The position numbers were made by a program, and so were the translations under genes. A model generated the notes under the pieces. That model was given only the letters and a program-made list of their open reading frames with translations. It was not told the DNA's origin and made no database searches. From CAYVBN01 sp964538565 (lineage in GTDB: Bacteria > Pseudomonadota > Alphaproteobacteria > Rhizobiales > Xanthobacteraceae): DNA of 6,661 nucleotides. The stretch lies in assembly GCA_964538565.1 (NCBI GenBank), contig CAZIGW010000145.1, forward strand, positions 1 through 6,661, read 5' to 3'. This document shows positions 1-6,084 of this stretch, in pieces (the first letter of the stretch is position 1; each line of letters starts with the position of its first letter).

Positions 1-2
1 GC

Positions 3-626
3 TTCGATCCCACCAACCCCGACCTGATGTTCGGCGCCTGCGAAACCAACGGACTGATCGTCAGCGAGGACGGCGGTGAGACCTGGCGCGACGCCAGCCG
101 CGCATTGATCGAGCTGTCGGAGAAAGAAGAGCGGCTCCGCAGCAAGATCATCACGCCCAATGAATGCGAAGGCATTCTCGATGGTCACGCGGTCTGCGTG
201 ACTTCAGCGAAGCCCGGCGTTGTGTTCTACGCCTGTCGCATGGGGCTGTTCACTTCCGCGGACAAGGGCAGAACGTGGCGCAATCATGAGGTCGGCCGGT
301 ATGCACCGTTCAGCTACTGCCGTGATCTACGCGTCGCCGTCGACGATCCTAAAGCCTTCTATCTCGCGTTGAGCATTGCCTCGCGCAGCGACGCGGGCGC
401 GCTCTATCGCAGCTCGGATCTGGGCGAGACCTGGAAACGCGCGGACGAGCCCGTGACCGCGCGCTCCACGATCATGGGCACGAATGTTCACGCTACCGAT
501 CCGAACAAAGCCATCTACGTCACGCGCGGCGGCCAAGTGATGTGGACCGAAGACGGTTGCGCGAGCTGGTACGAGCGGCAACTGCCCGCCCAAGCAGGCG
601 ATGGCTTCTGCGCCGCCATCCTTTGA
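3..626 (+). CDS. BNR/Asp-box beta-propeller protein, 5'-truncated
   Basis: The frame is open from base 3 without a start, so the N-terminus lies outside the window; the Met at base 27 is internal because the residues before it (FDPTNPDL) already look like propeller sequence. Four Asp boxes (S-x-D-x-G-x-T-W) are visible: SEDGGETW (63-86), SADKGRTW (255-278), SSDLGETW (411-434) and a degenerate TEDGCASW (546-569). They are 45-64 residues apart, about one per blade. This is the pattern of WD40/YVTN/BNR-like or sialidase-type propellers. An Asp box marks the fold and does not prove glycosidase activity; no catalytic site of a known sialidase is recognisable in the visible part. It lies 12 bases upstream of the aldolase gene and is presumably cotranscribed. 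Its job in a catabolic operon is unknown; a binding or scaffolding role is a guess. Whether the full protein is secreted cannot be seen. Confidence 0.85.
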   Translation, partial: FDPTNPDLMFGACETNGLIVSEDGGETWRDASRALIELSEKEERLRSKIITPNECEGILDGHAVCVTSAKPGVVFYACRMGLFTSADKGRTWRNHEVGRYAPFSYCRDLRVAVDDPKAFYLALSIASRSDAGALYRSSDLGETWKRADEPVTARSTIMGTNVHATDPNKAIYVTRGGQVMWTEDGCASWYERQLPAQAGDGFCAAIL

Positions 627-630
627 GGGC

Positions 631-636
631 GAGGAG
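631..636 (+). promoter_or_regulatory. Ribosome binding site of the aldolase gene
   Basis: GAGGAG lies two bases before the ATG at 639, in the 12-base gap after the propeller gene. The spacing is short, but the purine run starts earlier (GAGGGCGAGGAG), so a 16S pairing register with more usual spacing is available. It supports 639 as the start. Confidence 0.55.
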
Positions 637-638
637 CG

Positions 639-1502
639 ATGGCGCAAAGATTGAATGGCGTGATCCGCGCGCTGGAAAGCGCGCCCGGGATCACTTTCAC
701 CTCCTTCATCATGCCCGAGGTGGAAAGCGCGGTGGCATTCGCGCAGTCGGACAACGACGGCGTCGTATTCGAGATGGAGCACAATCCGTGGGACATCCGC
801 GCGCTGCGTGAAGCCATGCAGTTCCTGCTGCTGCGGCAGCGGATCGTGCAGATGGGCTCCATCGCCAATCCGACCACACCACTGGTACGCATTCCGCCCA
901 GTGGCAGCGAGATGAACCAATGGTTTGCCAAGCAGGCGCTCGATCTGGGCGCCTACGGAATCGTCTGGCCGCGCATCAGCACGCCTGAAGAAGCCTACAA
1001 TGCCGTGGCCGCGTGTCGTTATCCGCGACTCAAGGACAAGCCCCACTACGAGCCGGCAGGCCTGCGCGGAGACGCGCCGATGGCCGCCGCGCGCTATTGG
1101 GGCCTCTCGCAGCAGGACTATTACAAGAAGGCGGACGTGTGGCCACTGGTGCCCGACGGCGAGATTCTCGTCGTGCTGATGATCGAAGATACCGTCGCCA
1201 TCCAGAACATCGAAACGATCCTGAAGCAGGTGCCCGGCATCGGCGTGCTGCTGCTGGGCGAAGGTGATCTGACGCAGGAGCTGGGCTGCCCGAGACAGTA
1301 CGACAACCCGGAGCTGTTGCGTCTCATGGCGCACGTGCTGGAGGTGGGCAAGGCGTACAACGTTCCCGTGGGGCACCCGCATGTCACGGAACAGAACGTC
1401 GCCGAGGTCGTGAAGCAGGGCTATCGGTTCCTGATGACCTATCCGCGGCGTGATTACTCGGCCTTGCAGGCAGGGCGCAAGCTCACTGGGCGCGCGCGAT
1501 GA
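639..1502 (+). CDS. HpcH/HpaI-family class II (metal-dependent) aldolase
   Basis: The 287-residue product matches the TIM-barrel HpcH/HpaI aldolase/citrate lyase family, slightly longer than the roughly 250-265 residues usual for HpaI. Family landmarks are in order: FEMEH with His48 (the HpaI catalytic His position), LVRIP with Arg84 (pyruvate-binding Arg), VWPRISTPEEA (110-119), MIED with Glu183 and GEGDLT with Asp210 (the two metal ligands). Such enzymes split 4-hydroxy-2-oxo acids into pyruvate and an aldehyde or oxo-acid, in the cytoplasm. Extra length lies between residues about 127 and 172, including an aromatic patch around YWGLSQQDYY. The Pro usual in the GPxDLS loop is Glu208. Next to a LigJ-like hydratase, cleavage of a 4-hydroxy-4-carboxy-2-oxoadipate-type product is a reasonable inference, replacing the unrelated LigK-type aldolase. 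The family is secure; the substrate is not. Its stop overlaps the next start (ATGA). Confidence 0.9.
   Translation: MAQRLNGVIRALESAPGITFTSFIMPEVESAVAFAQSDNDGVVFEMEHNPWDIRALREAMQFLLLRQRIVQMGSIANPTTPLVRIPPSGSEMNQWFAKQALDLGAYGIVWPRISTPEEAYNAVAACRYPRLKDKPHYEPAGLRGDAPMAAARYWGLSQQDYYKKADVWPLVPDGEILVVLMIEDTVAIQNIETILKQVPGIGVLLLGEGDLTQELGCPRQYDNPELLRLMAHVLEVGKAYNVPVGHPHVTEQNVAEVVKQGYRFLMTYPRRDYSALQAGRKLTGRAR
1499..1502 (+). other. ATGA stop/start overlap, aldolase to first decarboxylase-like gene
   Basis: The aldolase TGA (1500-1502) overlaps the next ATG (1499-1501). I see no strong Shine-Dalgarno sequence just upstream, so the second gene probably depends on termination-reinitiation by ribosomes finishing the aldolase. 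This supports one transcript and coupled production of both proteins. Confidence 0.7.
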
Positions 1503-2440
1503 CGCGAAGGCTCTCCATCGTTCTCGGCAAACACGGTCAGGTCGCAGACATCCGCTCTGGCGCAGTCGGCATCGACGGCGTGGAGCTGGAGTTCAGGGAC
1601 TTCGAGCGGATGCCCGACGCCTACCGCATCCAGGCGCGCACGGCTGCGTTCGACATCTGCGAGCTCGCGCCCACCACCTATTTGATGGCTCGCGAAGCGG
1701 GTGCGCCGATCACCGCGCTGCCTTTGCCGATGACACGGCAATTCCGTCACAGCGGATTGCAGCGCCTGCGTTCTTCGTCGATCCGCGAGCCCAAGCAGTT
1801 GGAAGGCCGTGCCGTCGGGCTGCGCGCCTACACGGTCACGGCTCCCGTCTGGACGCGCGGCATTCTGGCTGAAGAATACGGTGTCGATCTCGACCGGATC
1901 ACCTGGGTCAAGCAGGATGAAGAGCACGTCGAGTCATATGTACCCCCGGCAAATGTGAAGACGCCGCCGCCGGGCAAGACGCTGGCGGACATGATGCGCG
2001 CTGGCGATCTAGAGGTCGGATTCGCGGGCCTTGCGGGCGTGGGTTCTGGTGAGGACCTCGACCTCGTCGAGTTCTTCGAGGATGCCGCCGAGCGCGACGC
2101 GGACCTTTACCGGCGGACACGCATCTACCCTATCCACGGCGTCATTGCTGTGCGCAACGACGTGCTGGCATCCGAGCCGGACTTAGCCAAGCGCATCTTC
2201 GACGCCTTTACGCGTGCGCGCGACAACTACTGGTCACGCGTCACATCGGGCCTGGAAAAGAGTAAGGAAGACCTGCGCTATCTGAAACTAGCGAAAGTCG
2301 TCGGCGATCCGCTGCCGTATGGTCTCGAAGAAAATCTGCCGAGCCTCGAGGCGCTGATCCGATTCGCGTACCGCCAGAAGCTGCTCGCTCGCGCACCCGC
2401 GGTCACGGAGGCATTTCTCGACCCTCGTCAGGACGCTTGA
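1499..2440 (+). CDS. 4,5-dihydroxyphthalate decarboxylase-like protein (PBP2 fold), copy 1
   Basis: The 313-residue product resembles 4,5-dihydroxyphthalate decarboxylase (Pht5-type), a cytoplasmic enzyme family sharing the fold of type 2 periplasmic binding proteins; databases often label it ABC transporter substrate-binding protein. Visible landmarks are FDICELAPTTYL (51-62), RHSGLQRL (83-90), LEGRAVGLRAYTVTAPVW (101-118), ITWVKQDEEHVESY (134-147) and YPIHGVIAVR (210-219). The YPIHxVxxxR block and the FDxxE block are characteristic of the decarboxylase group. There is no signal peptide, lipobox or transporter partner, which argues for an enzyme over a transport protein. It starts within the aldolase stop codon and is followed one base later by a diverged paralogue. 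The family's known reaction removes a carboxylate from 4,5-dihydroxyphthalate to give protocatechuate; here the substrate is inferred only to be a related aromatic or ring-cleaved acid. A length near 310 is close to normal. Confidence 0.8.
   Translation: MTRRLSIVLGKHGQVADIRSGAVGIDGVELEFRDFERMPDAYRIQARTAAFDICELAPTTYLMAREAGAPITALPLPMTRQFRHSGLQRLRSSSIREPKQLEGRAVGLRAYTVTAPVWTRGILAEEYGVDLDRITWVKQDEEHVESYVPPANVKTPPPGKTLADMMRAGDLEVGFAGLAGVGSGEDLDLVEFFEDAAERDADLYRRTRIYPIHGVIAVRNDVLASEPDLAKRIFDAFTRARDNYWSRVTSGLEKSKEDLRYLKLAKVVGDPLPYGLEENLPSLEALIRFAYRQKLLARAPAVTEAFLDPRQDA
2430..2433 (+). promoter_or_regulatory. Ribosome binding site of the second decarboxylase-like gene
   Basis: AGGA lies eight bases before the ATG at 2442, inside the last codons of the preceding gene. 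Together with the one-base gap it supports 2442 as the start. Confidence 0.45.
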
Positions 2441-2441
2441 G

Positions 2442-3332
2442 ATGATTCGCCTGAATGCCCTCTTCGGCACATATCCCAAGACGCACGCGCTGAAATCGGG
2501 AGCGGTGCCCATCGAAGGCGCCGAGCTCAACGTGGCTCCCATCGACGACGCCGTCAAAGGCTTCAAAAGCGCGATGCGCGAGCTGAAATACGACGTGTGC
2601 GAGCTGGCGCTCTCCACGTTTCTGCAGGCCCACGCCGTCGGCAAACCGTTTCTGCTGCTGCCGTTCGTGATGAACGGAAAGTTCCATCACGCGAGCCTGC
2701 TACGCCGCACGGACAACCGCTTCACGGCGCAGGAGCTCAACGGCCGCAAGGTGGCGATGCGCTCCTACTCGCAAACGACGCCGACCTGGGTGCGGGGCTT
2801 TCTCATGGACGACTTTGGCGTCCAGCTCGACAAGGTGCAGTGGCTCGTCAAGGACGAGGGGCACGTCGCCGAGTGCAAAGACCCACCGTGGGTGGCTCGC
2901 ATGCCGGGAGACAAGGACTTGGTGCAGGCATTGATCGACGGCGACGTTGACGCGATTCTGTTCAGCGCCAAGCCCCAAGGCGAAGAGCGCGTAACCACTG
3001 TGCTGGACGATCCAAAGGCGGCCGCGCAGGCCTGGGCCTCGCGCAACAACGCCGTTCCCATCAATCATATGGTTGTCATTCGTAAAGAGCTTGCGGACGC
3101 GCGGCCGGACATCGTGCGAGCCGTCTACAAGGCGCTGGTCCAAAGCCGCCGTGCTGCTGAAGGCGAGCCGCAGCCCGGCGCGCGCGTCCTCGAGCCGCAC
3201 GGCTTTGCGAACGTGCAATCGGCCCTGGAGATCGGCATTCGCTACGCGGTCGCTCAGGGGCTAATTCCCAAACCGGTGACGACGCATGAGCTCTACGGCT
3301 CTGTTCGAAACGCCCTCGCCGATATCGCCTGA
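2442..3332 (+). CDS. 4,5-dihydroxyphthalate decarboxylase-like protein (PBP2 fold), copy 2
   Basis: The 296-residue product is a clear but distant paralogue of its upstream neighbour. Matching blocks occur in the same order: YDVCELALSTFL (50-61; neighbour FDICELAPTTYL), LNGRKVAMRSYSQTTPTW (99-116), VQWLVKDEGHVAE (132-144) and VPINHMVVIRKEL (205-217). The neighbour's YPIHG motif is VPINH here, so the His is shifted or replaced, a possible active-site difference. The C-terminal helix PHGFANVQSALEIGIRYA (252-269) corresponds to the neighbour's PYGLEENLPSLEALIRFA. There is no signal peptide or lipobox. The gene starts one base after the previous stop, so the two are likely made together. They may be two enzymes with different substrates, a heteromer, or one enzyme plus a non-catalytic partner; the sequence alone does not decide. 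A transport role is less likely without secretion signals or permease genes nearby. Confidence 0.8.
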   Translation: MIRLNALFGTYPKTHALKSGAVPIEGAELNVAPIDDAVKGFKSAMRELKYDVCELALSTFLQAHAVGKPFLLLPFVMNGKFHHASLLRRTDNRFTAQELNGRKVAMRSYSQTTPTWVRGFLMDDFGVQLDKVQWLVKDEGHVAECKDPPWVARMPGDKDLVQALIDGDVDAILFSAKPQGEERVTTVLDDPKAAAQAWASRNNAVPINHMVVIRKELADARPDIVRAVYKALVQSRRAAEGEPQPGARVLEPHGFANVQSALEIGIRYAVAQGLIPKPVTTHELYGSVRNALADIA

Positions 3333-3335
3333 AGG
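3331..3335 (+). promoter_or_regulatory. Ribosome binding site of the extradiol dioxygenase gene
   Basis: GAAGG, overlapping the preceding TGA, stands six bases before the ATG at 3342. Good spacing supports this start. Confidence 0.5.
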
Positions 3336-3341
3336 TACGAC

Positions 3342-4283
3342 ATGACTTCTCCAATTACAGGCATAGCGTACGCGCGACTCAGCGCGCCCGACCTCGATGT
3401 CATGCAGGAATTTCTCGAGGACTTCGGTTTGCTCAAGGTCCACCGCGACAGCAAGCGTCTCTACATGCGTGGGACCGGCGACTCCCCTTTCATTCATGTG
3501 ACGGAGCTGGGCGAGCCCGGCACCATCGCATACGCCTACGAAGCGGCCGATGACTCCGTATTGCACGAGTTCGTTGCCTCGGGCGCCGCGCGAGGCATCG
3601 AGAATATCGACGAGCCCGGCGGCGGCAAACGCGTCGTTCTGACAGACCCGAATGGCCTCTCAGTGGAGATCGTGAGTGGGCGAACGAAGGTCGCGCCGCT
3701 TCCAGCGCGCCTGCCGATGCGGGCGAGCAACGGCGCCAGCATCCGCGTATCGCCCTCACGCGTCCAGCGTCTTGCCCATGGCGTCATCGCCACTCCGAAG
3801 TTGAACGAGACCATCGATTGGTTCAACACCACGTTCCGGCTACTTCCGACGGACGAGCTCTACGTCGATACACCCGAGCATCGGCTGGGCCTGTTCTCGC
3901 GTCTGAATCGAGGCGAGACCCTCGTGGATCATCACGTCATATTCATCGTGCGCGGCGAGAAGGCCGGTGGACACCACACCTCATGGGAAGTGGACGATGT
4001 CGACGAAATCTTCGTCGGCCATGACTACTTGAAGCGCCGTGGCAAGTACGAACACGTCCGCGGTATCGGCCGTCACGCGCTGGGCTGCCAGATCTTCGAT
4101 TACTGGATGAGCCCGTTCGAGCAGATGCACGAGCACTGGAAGTCGAGCGAGCACATGAACGCGCAGAGCGGCTTCAACCGGCATCGCGTCGACGCGAACA
4201 TGGCGCACGATCACGGCGAAAAGCCGACGCCGCGGTTTACGAAGCACGCGTCTCCATTCCTTCCGCGAACGCGGTCAGCATGA
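3342..4283 (+). CDS. Type I (VOC) extradiol ring-cleavage dioxygenase
   Basis: The 313-residue product has two vicinal-oxygen-chelate modules: an N-terminal, metal-free one (about 5-112) and a C-terminal catalytic one (about 142-268). The iron-binding 2-His-1-Glu site can be placed at His146 (RLAHGVI), His212 (HHTSWEV) and Glu264 (MHEHW). Second-sphere residues found in BphC-type enzymes also appear present: a His at 197/198, His245 (GRHALG) and Tyr254 (FDYW). The spacing closely follows the BphC pattern (146, 195, 210, 241, 250, 260). Such enzymes cleave a catechol next to its hydroxyls using Fe(II), or rarely Mn(II), and O2 in the cytoplasm. The C-terminal tail of about 50 residues is His-rich and longer than in BphC. 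A position before a LigJ-like hydratase suggests that the ring-cleavage product is an oxalomesaconate-type acid; this is inference. The stop overlaps the next start (ATGA). Confidence 0.9.
   Translation: MTSPITGIAYARLSAPDLDVMQEFLEDFGLLKVHRDSKRLYMRGTGDSPFIHVTELGEPGTIAYAYEAADDSVLHEFVASGAARGIENIDEPGGGKRVVLTDPNGLSVEIVSGRTKVAPLPARLPMRASNGASIRVSPSRVQRLAHGVIATPKLNETIDWFNTTFRLLPTDELYVDTPEHRLGLFSRLNRGETLVDHHVIFIVRGEKAGGHHTSWEVDDVDEIFVGHDYLKRRGKYEHVRGIGRHALGCQIFDYWMSPFEQMHEHWKSSEHMNAQSGFNRHRVDANMAHDHGEKPTPRFTKHASPFLPRTRSA
4280..4283 (+). other. ATGA stop/start overlap, dioxygenase to LigJ-like hydratase
   Basis: The dioxygenase TGA (4281-4283) overlaps the hydratase ATG (4280-4282), and no clear Shine-Dalgarno sequence precedes the ATG. 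Translational coupling of these two enzymes is likely and fits consecutive steps. Confidence 0.7.
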
Positions 4284-5293
4284 TTATCGACTGCCACGGC
4301 CACTTCACCACCGTACCCAAGACGCTGAACGCCTGGCGGCAGCGGCAGTTGGAGAGTAACGGCCGCATCTCGCCCAGCGAATTGCGTATTTCAGACGATG
4401 AGCTGCGCGCCGCGATCGAAGGCGTGCAGCTGCAGAAGCTCCGCGAGCGCGGCATCGACCGGATGCTGTTCTCACCGATCGCGGGCTGGATGGGACATCA
4501 TCAGGGCACACCGGAGATCAGCCGCGTTTGGTCGGAGGTGTCCAACGACATCATTCATCGGGTGTGCAAGCTCTATCCCGATTCCTTCACCGGGGTCTGT
4601 CAGTTGCCGCAATCGCCTGGAGCCGACCTCTCGGCGAGCGTGAAGGAGCTGGAGCGATGTGTCACTGAGCTGGGCTTCGTCGGCTGCAACTTCAATCCGG
4701 ACCCTTCCGGCGGCTACTGGACGGACCCGCCCGTCACGGACCGACGCTACTACCCGCTATACGAAAAGATGTGCGAGCTCGACGTGCCCGCGATGATCCA
4801 CGTGAGCTCCTCGTGCAATCCTTGTTTCCATCACACGGGCGCGCATTACCTCAACGGCGACACCACCGTCTTCATGCAGGCGCTCACGTCCGATCTGTTC
4901 AAAGACTTTCCGACACTGCGCTTCGTAATTCCGCACGGCGGCGGTTGCGTGCCGTTTCACTGGGGCCGCTATCGTGGGCTCGCGATGGGCCTGGGCAAGA
5001 GACCTCTCGATGAGAGCGTGCTGCCGAACATCTTTTTCGACACGTGCGTTTACCACCAGGCCGGCATCGATCTGATGGCTCGCGTCCTGCCTGTCGAGAA
5101 CATTCTGTTCGGGTCGGAGATGTTCGGCGCCGTCAAAGAGATCGACCCCAGGACCGGCTTCTTCTTCGACGATACGAAGCGATACGTCATGGCGACCCCG
5201 CATTGGAACGATGCGCAACGCCAGGCGATTTTTTGTGACAACGCGCTGCGGGTTTACCCGCGCCTGCGCACCATCCTGGAGAGAGGCACCTAG
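4280..5293 (+). CDS. ligJ: LigJ-like 4-oxalomesaconate hydratase (amidohydrolase superfamily)
   Basis: The 337-residue product closely resembles LigJ of the protocatechuate 4,5-cleavage pathway as I remember that sequence: MIIDCHGHFTT (1-11), NPDPSGGYWTDPPVTDR (139-155), MIHVSSSCNPCFHHTGAHY (172-190), LTSDLFKDFPTLRFVIPHG (202-220) and FDTCVYHQ (253-260). LigJ adds water to the enol or keto tautomer of 4-oxalomesaconate to give 4-carboxy-4-hydroxy-2-oxoadipate. The zinc site known in LigJ can be placed here at His6, His8, His174 and Glu280 (GSEMFGAV), with His219 and Tyr190 also at conserved positions, so the enzyme looks intact. Length is near that of LigJ. It overlaps the dioxygenase gene and precedes the SDR by two bases. 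No LigI, LigC or OMA tautomerase gene is visible here, so the route to its substrate may differ from the lignin pathway. Other members of this superfamily branch (ACMSD-type decarboxylases) fit less well. It is the only gene here ending in TAG. Confidence 0.85.
   Translation: MIIDCHGHFTTVPKTLNAWRQRQLESNGRISPSELRISDDELRAAIEGVQLQKLRERGIDRMLFSPIAGWMGHHQGTPEISRVWSEVSNDIIHRVCKLYPDSFTGVCQLPQSPGADLSASVKELERCVTELGFVGCNFNPDPSGGYWTDPPVTDRRYYPLYEKMCELDVPAMIHVSSSCNPCFHHTGAHYLNGDTTVFMQALTSDLFKDFPTLRFVIPHGGGCVPFHWGRYRGLAMGLGKRPLDESVLPNIFFDTCVYHQAGIDLMARVLPVENILFGSEMFGAVKEIDPRTGFFFDDTKRYVMATPHWNDAQRQAIFCDNALRVYPRLRTILERGT
5281..5286 (+). promoter_or_regulatory. Ribosome binding site of the SDR gene
   Basis: GAGAGG, inside the last codons of the hydratase gene, lies nine bases before the ATG at 5296. 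This supports that start. Confidence 0.55.
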
Positions 5294-5295
5294 CG

Positions 5296-6075
5296 ATGGA
5301 TTTGGGTATCCAAGGCAAAACTGCACTCGTCTGTGCGTCTTCGCGTGGACTTGGGAAAGCCTGCGCAACCGCGCTGGCGCGCGAAGGCTGCAAAGTCTTC
5401 ATCAATGGCCGCACGCTGGAAACTTTGGAAGCGGCCGCAGCGGAAATGGAACGGGTCGCCGGCACGCGGCCGACCATCATTCAGGCGGACATCAATACTG
5501 AAGCCGGCCGCGAGAAGGTGTTCGCCGCCTGCCCCGAAACCGACATTCTCGTGAACAACAACGGCGGACCCGAGCCGGGACGCATCAAGGATTGGTCCGT
5601 GGCGGATTGGCAGGCGGCGTTCGAGTCCAACCTGCTCGCGCCGGCAATGCTGATCAAGCACTACATTCCAGGCATGCGCGAACGCAAGTTCGGGCGCATC
5701 GTGAACATCACTTCGGCAATGGTGAAGTCGCCGAGCATTCAAATGGGCCTGTCGGCGGCAGTGCGCGCGGGTCTGACGGCGCTCTGCAAGTCCGTACAGC
5801 GTGAAAGCGTGCCGGACAACGTCACCATCAACAACCTGCTCCCCGAACGCTTCGACACAGATCGCCAGGTGTACATGGCGGAACGCATGATGAAGACCGA
5901 GGGCATCACGCGCGAGCAGGCGCGCGCCAAGATCGCTGCGACGATCGCAGCCAAGCGCCTGGGCGACCCTGCTGAGTTCGGCGATGCCTGCGCTTACCTC
6001 TGCAGCGCGCAGTCGGGATTCATCTCCGGGCAGAACCTGCAACTGGATGGCGGCTCTTACGCTGGCCTGATTTGA
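5296..6075 (+). CDS. Atypical short-chain dehydrogenase/reductase (SDR), lacking YxxxK
   Basis: The 259-residue product has the Rossmann layout and length of classical SDRs: a modified cofactor motif ASSRGLG (14-20, in place of TGxxxGxG), GRT (38-40, an Arg favouring NADP is possible), ADIN (64-67), NNNGG (87-91, in place of NNAG), Asn112 in SNLLA, Ser140 in NITSA, and the C-terminal GQNLQLDGG (245-253). The catalytic YxxxK is absent: the aligned stretch is SAAVR (153-157), so Ser and Arg stand where Tyr and Lys are expected. A known BKR-like SDR subgroup has imperfect motifs of this kind, so this is not a broken gene. Its reaction is unknown; oxidation or reduction of a pathway intermediate, or tautomerase-like work, are guesses. 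The stop is nine bases before the next ATG. No frame damage is seen. Confidence 0.88.
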   Translation: MDLGIQGKTALVCASSRGLGKACATALAREGCKVFINGRTLETLEAAAAEMERVAGTRPTIIQADINTEAGREKVFAACPETDILVNNNGGPEPGRIKDWSVADWQAAFESNLLAPAMLIKHYIPGMRERKFGRIVNITSAMVKSPSIQMGLSAAVRAGLTALCKSVQRESVPDNVTINNLLPERFDTDRQVYMAERMMKTEGITREQARAKIAATIAAKRLGDPAEFGDACAYLCSAQSGFISGQNLQLDGGSYAGLI

Positions 6076-6079
6076 GAGG
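6074..6079 (+). promoter_or_regulatory. Ribosome binding site of the FAH-family gene
   Basis: GAGAGG, overlapping the SDR stop codon, stands five bases before the ATG at 6085, a near-ideal site. Initiation signals of this interrupted gene are therefore still good. Confidence 0.6.
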
Positions 6080-6084
6080 CAAAC

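Noticed and set aside
327..1382. Long minus-strand open frame of 351 codons across the propeller and aldolase genes
   Set aside because: It lies antisense to two well-supported genes, has His/Arg-rich composition typical of shadow frames in GC-rich DNA, and shows no recognisable motif.
2700..3218. Minus-strand frame of 172 codons inside the second decarboxylase-like gene
   Set aside because: Shadow of a real gene; no motif and no ribosome binding site of note.
1499..3332. Reading the two PBP2-fold proteins as ABC transporter substrate-binding proteins
   Set aside because: Neither has a signal peptide or lipobox, no permease or ATPase gene is in the window, and the motifs fit the decarboxylase group better.
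4263..4274. Small inverted repeat CCGCG-AA-CGCGG just before the hydratase start
   Set aside because: The usable hairpin is only 4 bp with a 4-base loop, it lies within coding sequence, and such short GC palindromes are expected by chance here.
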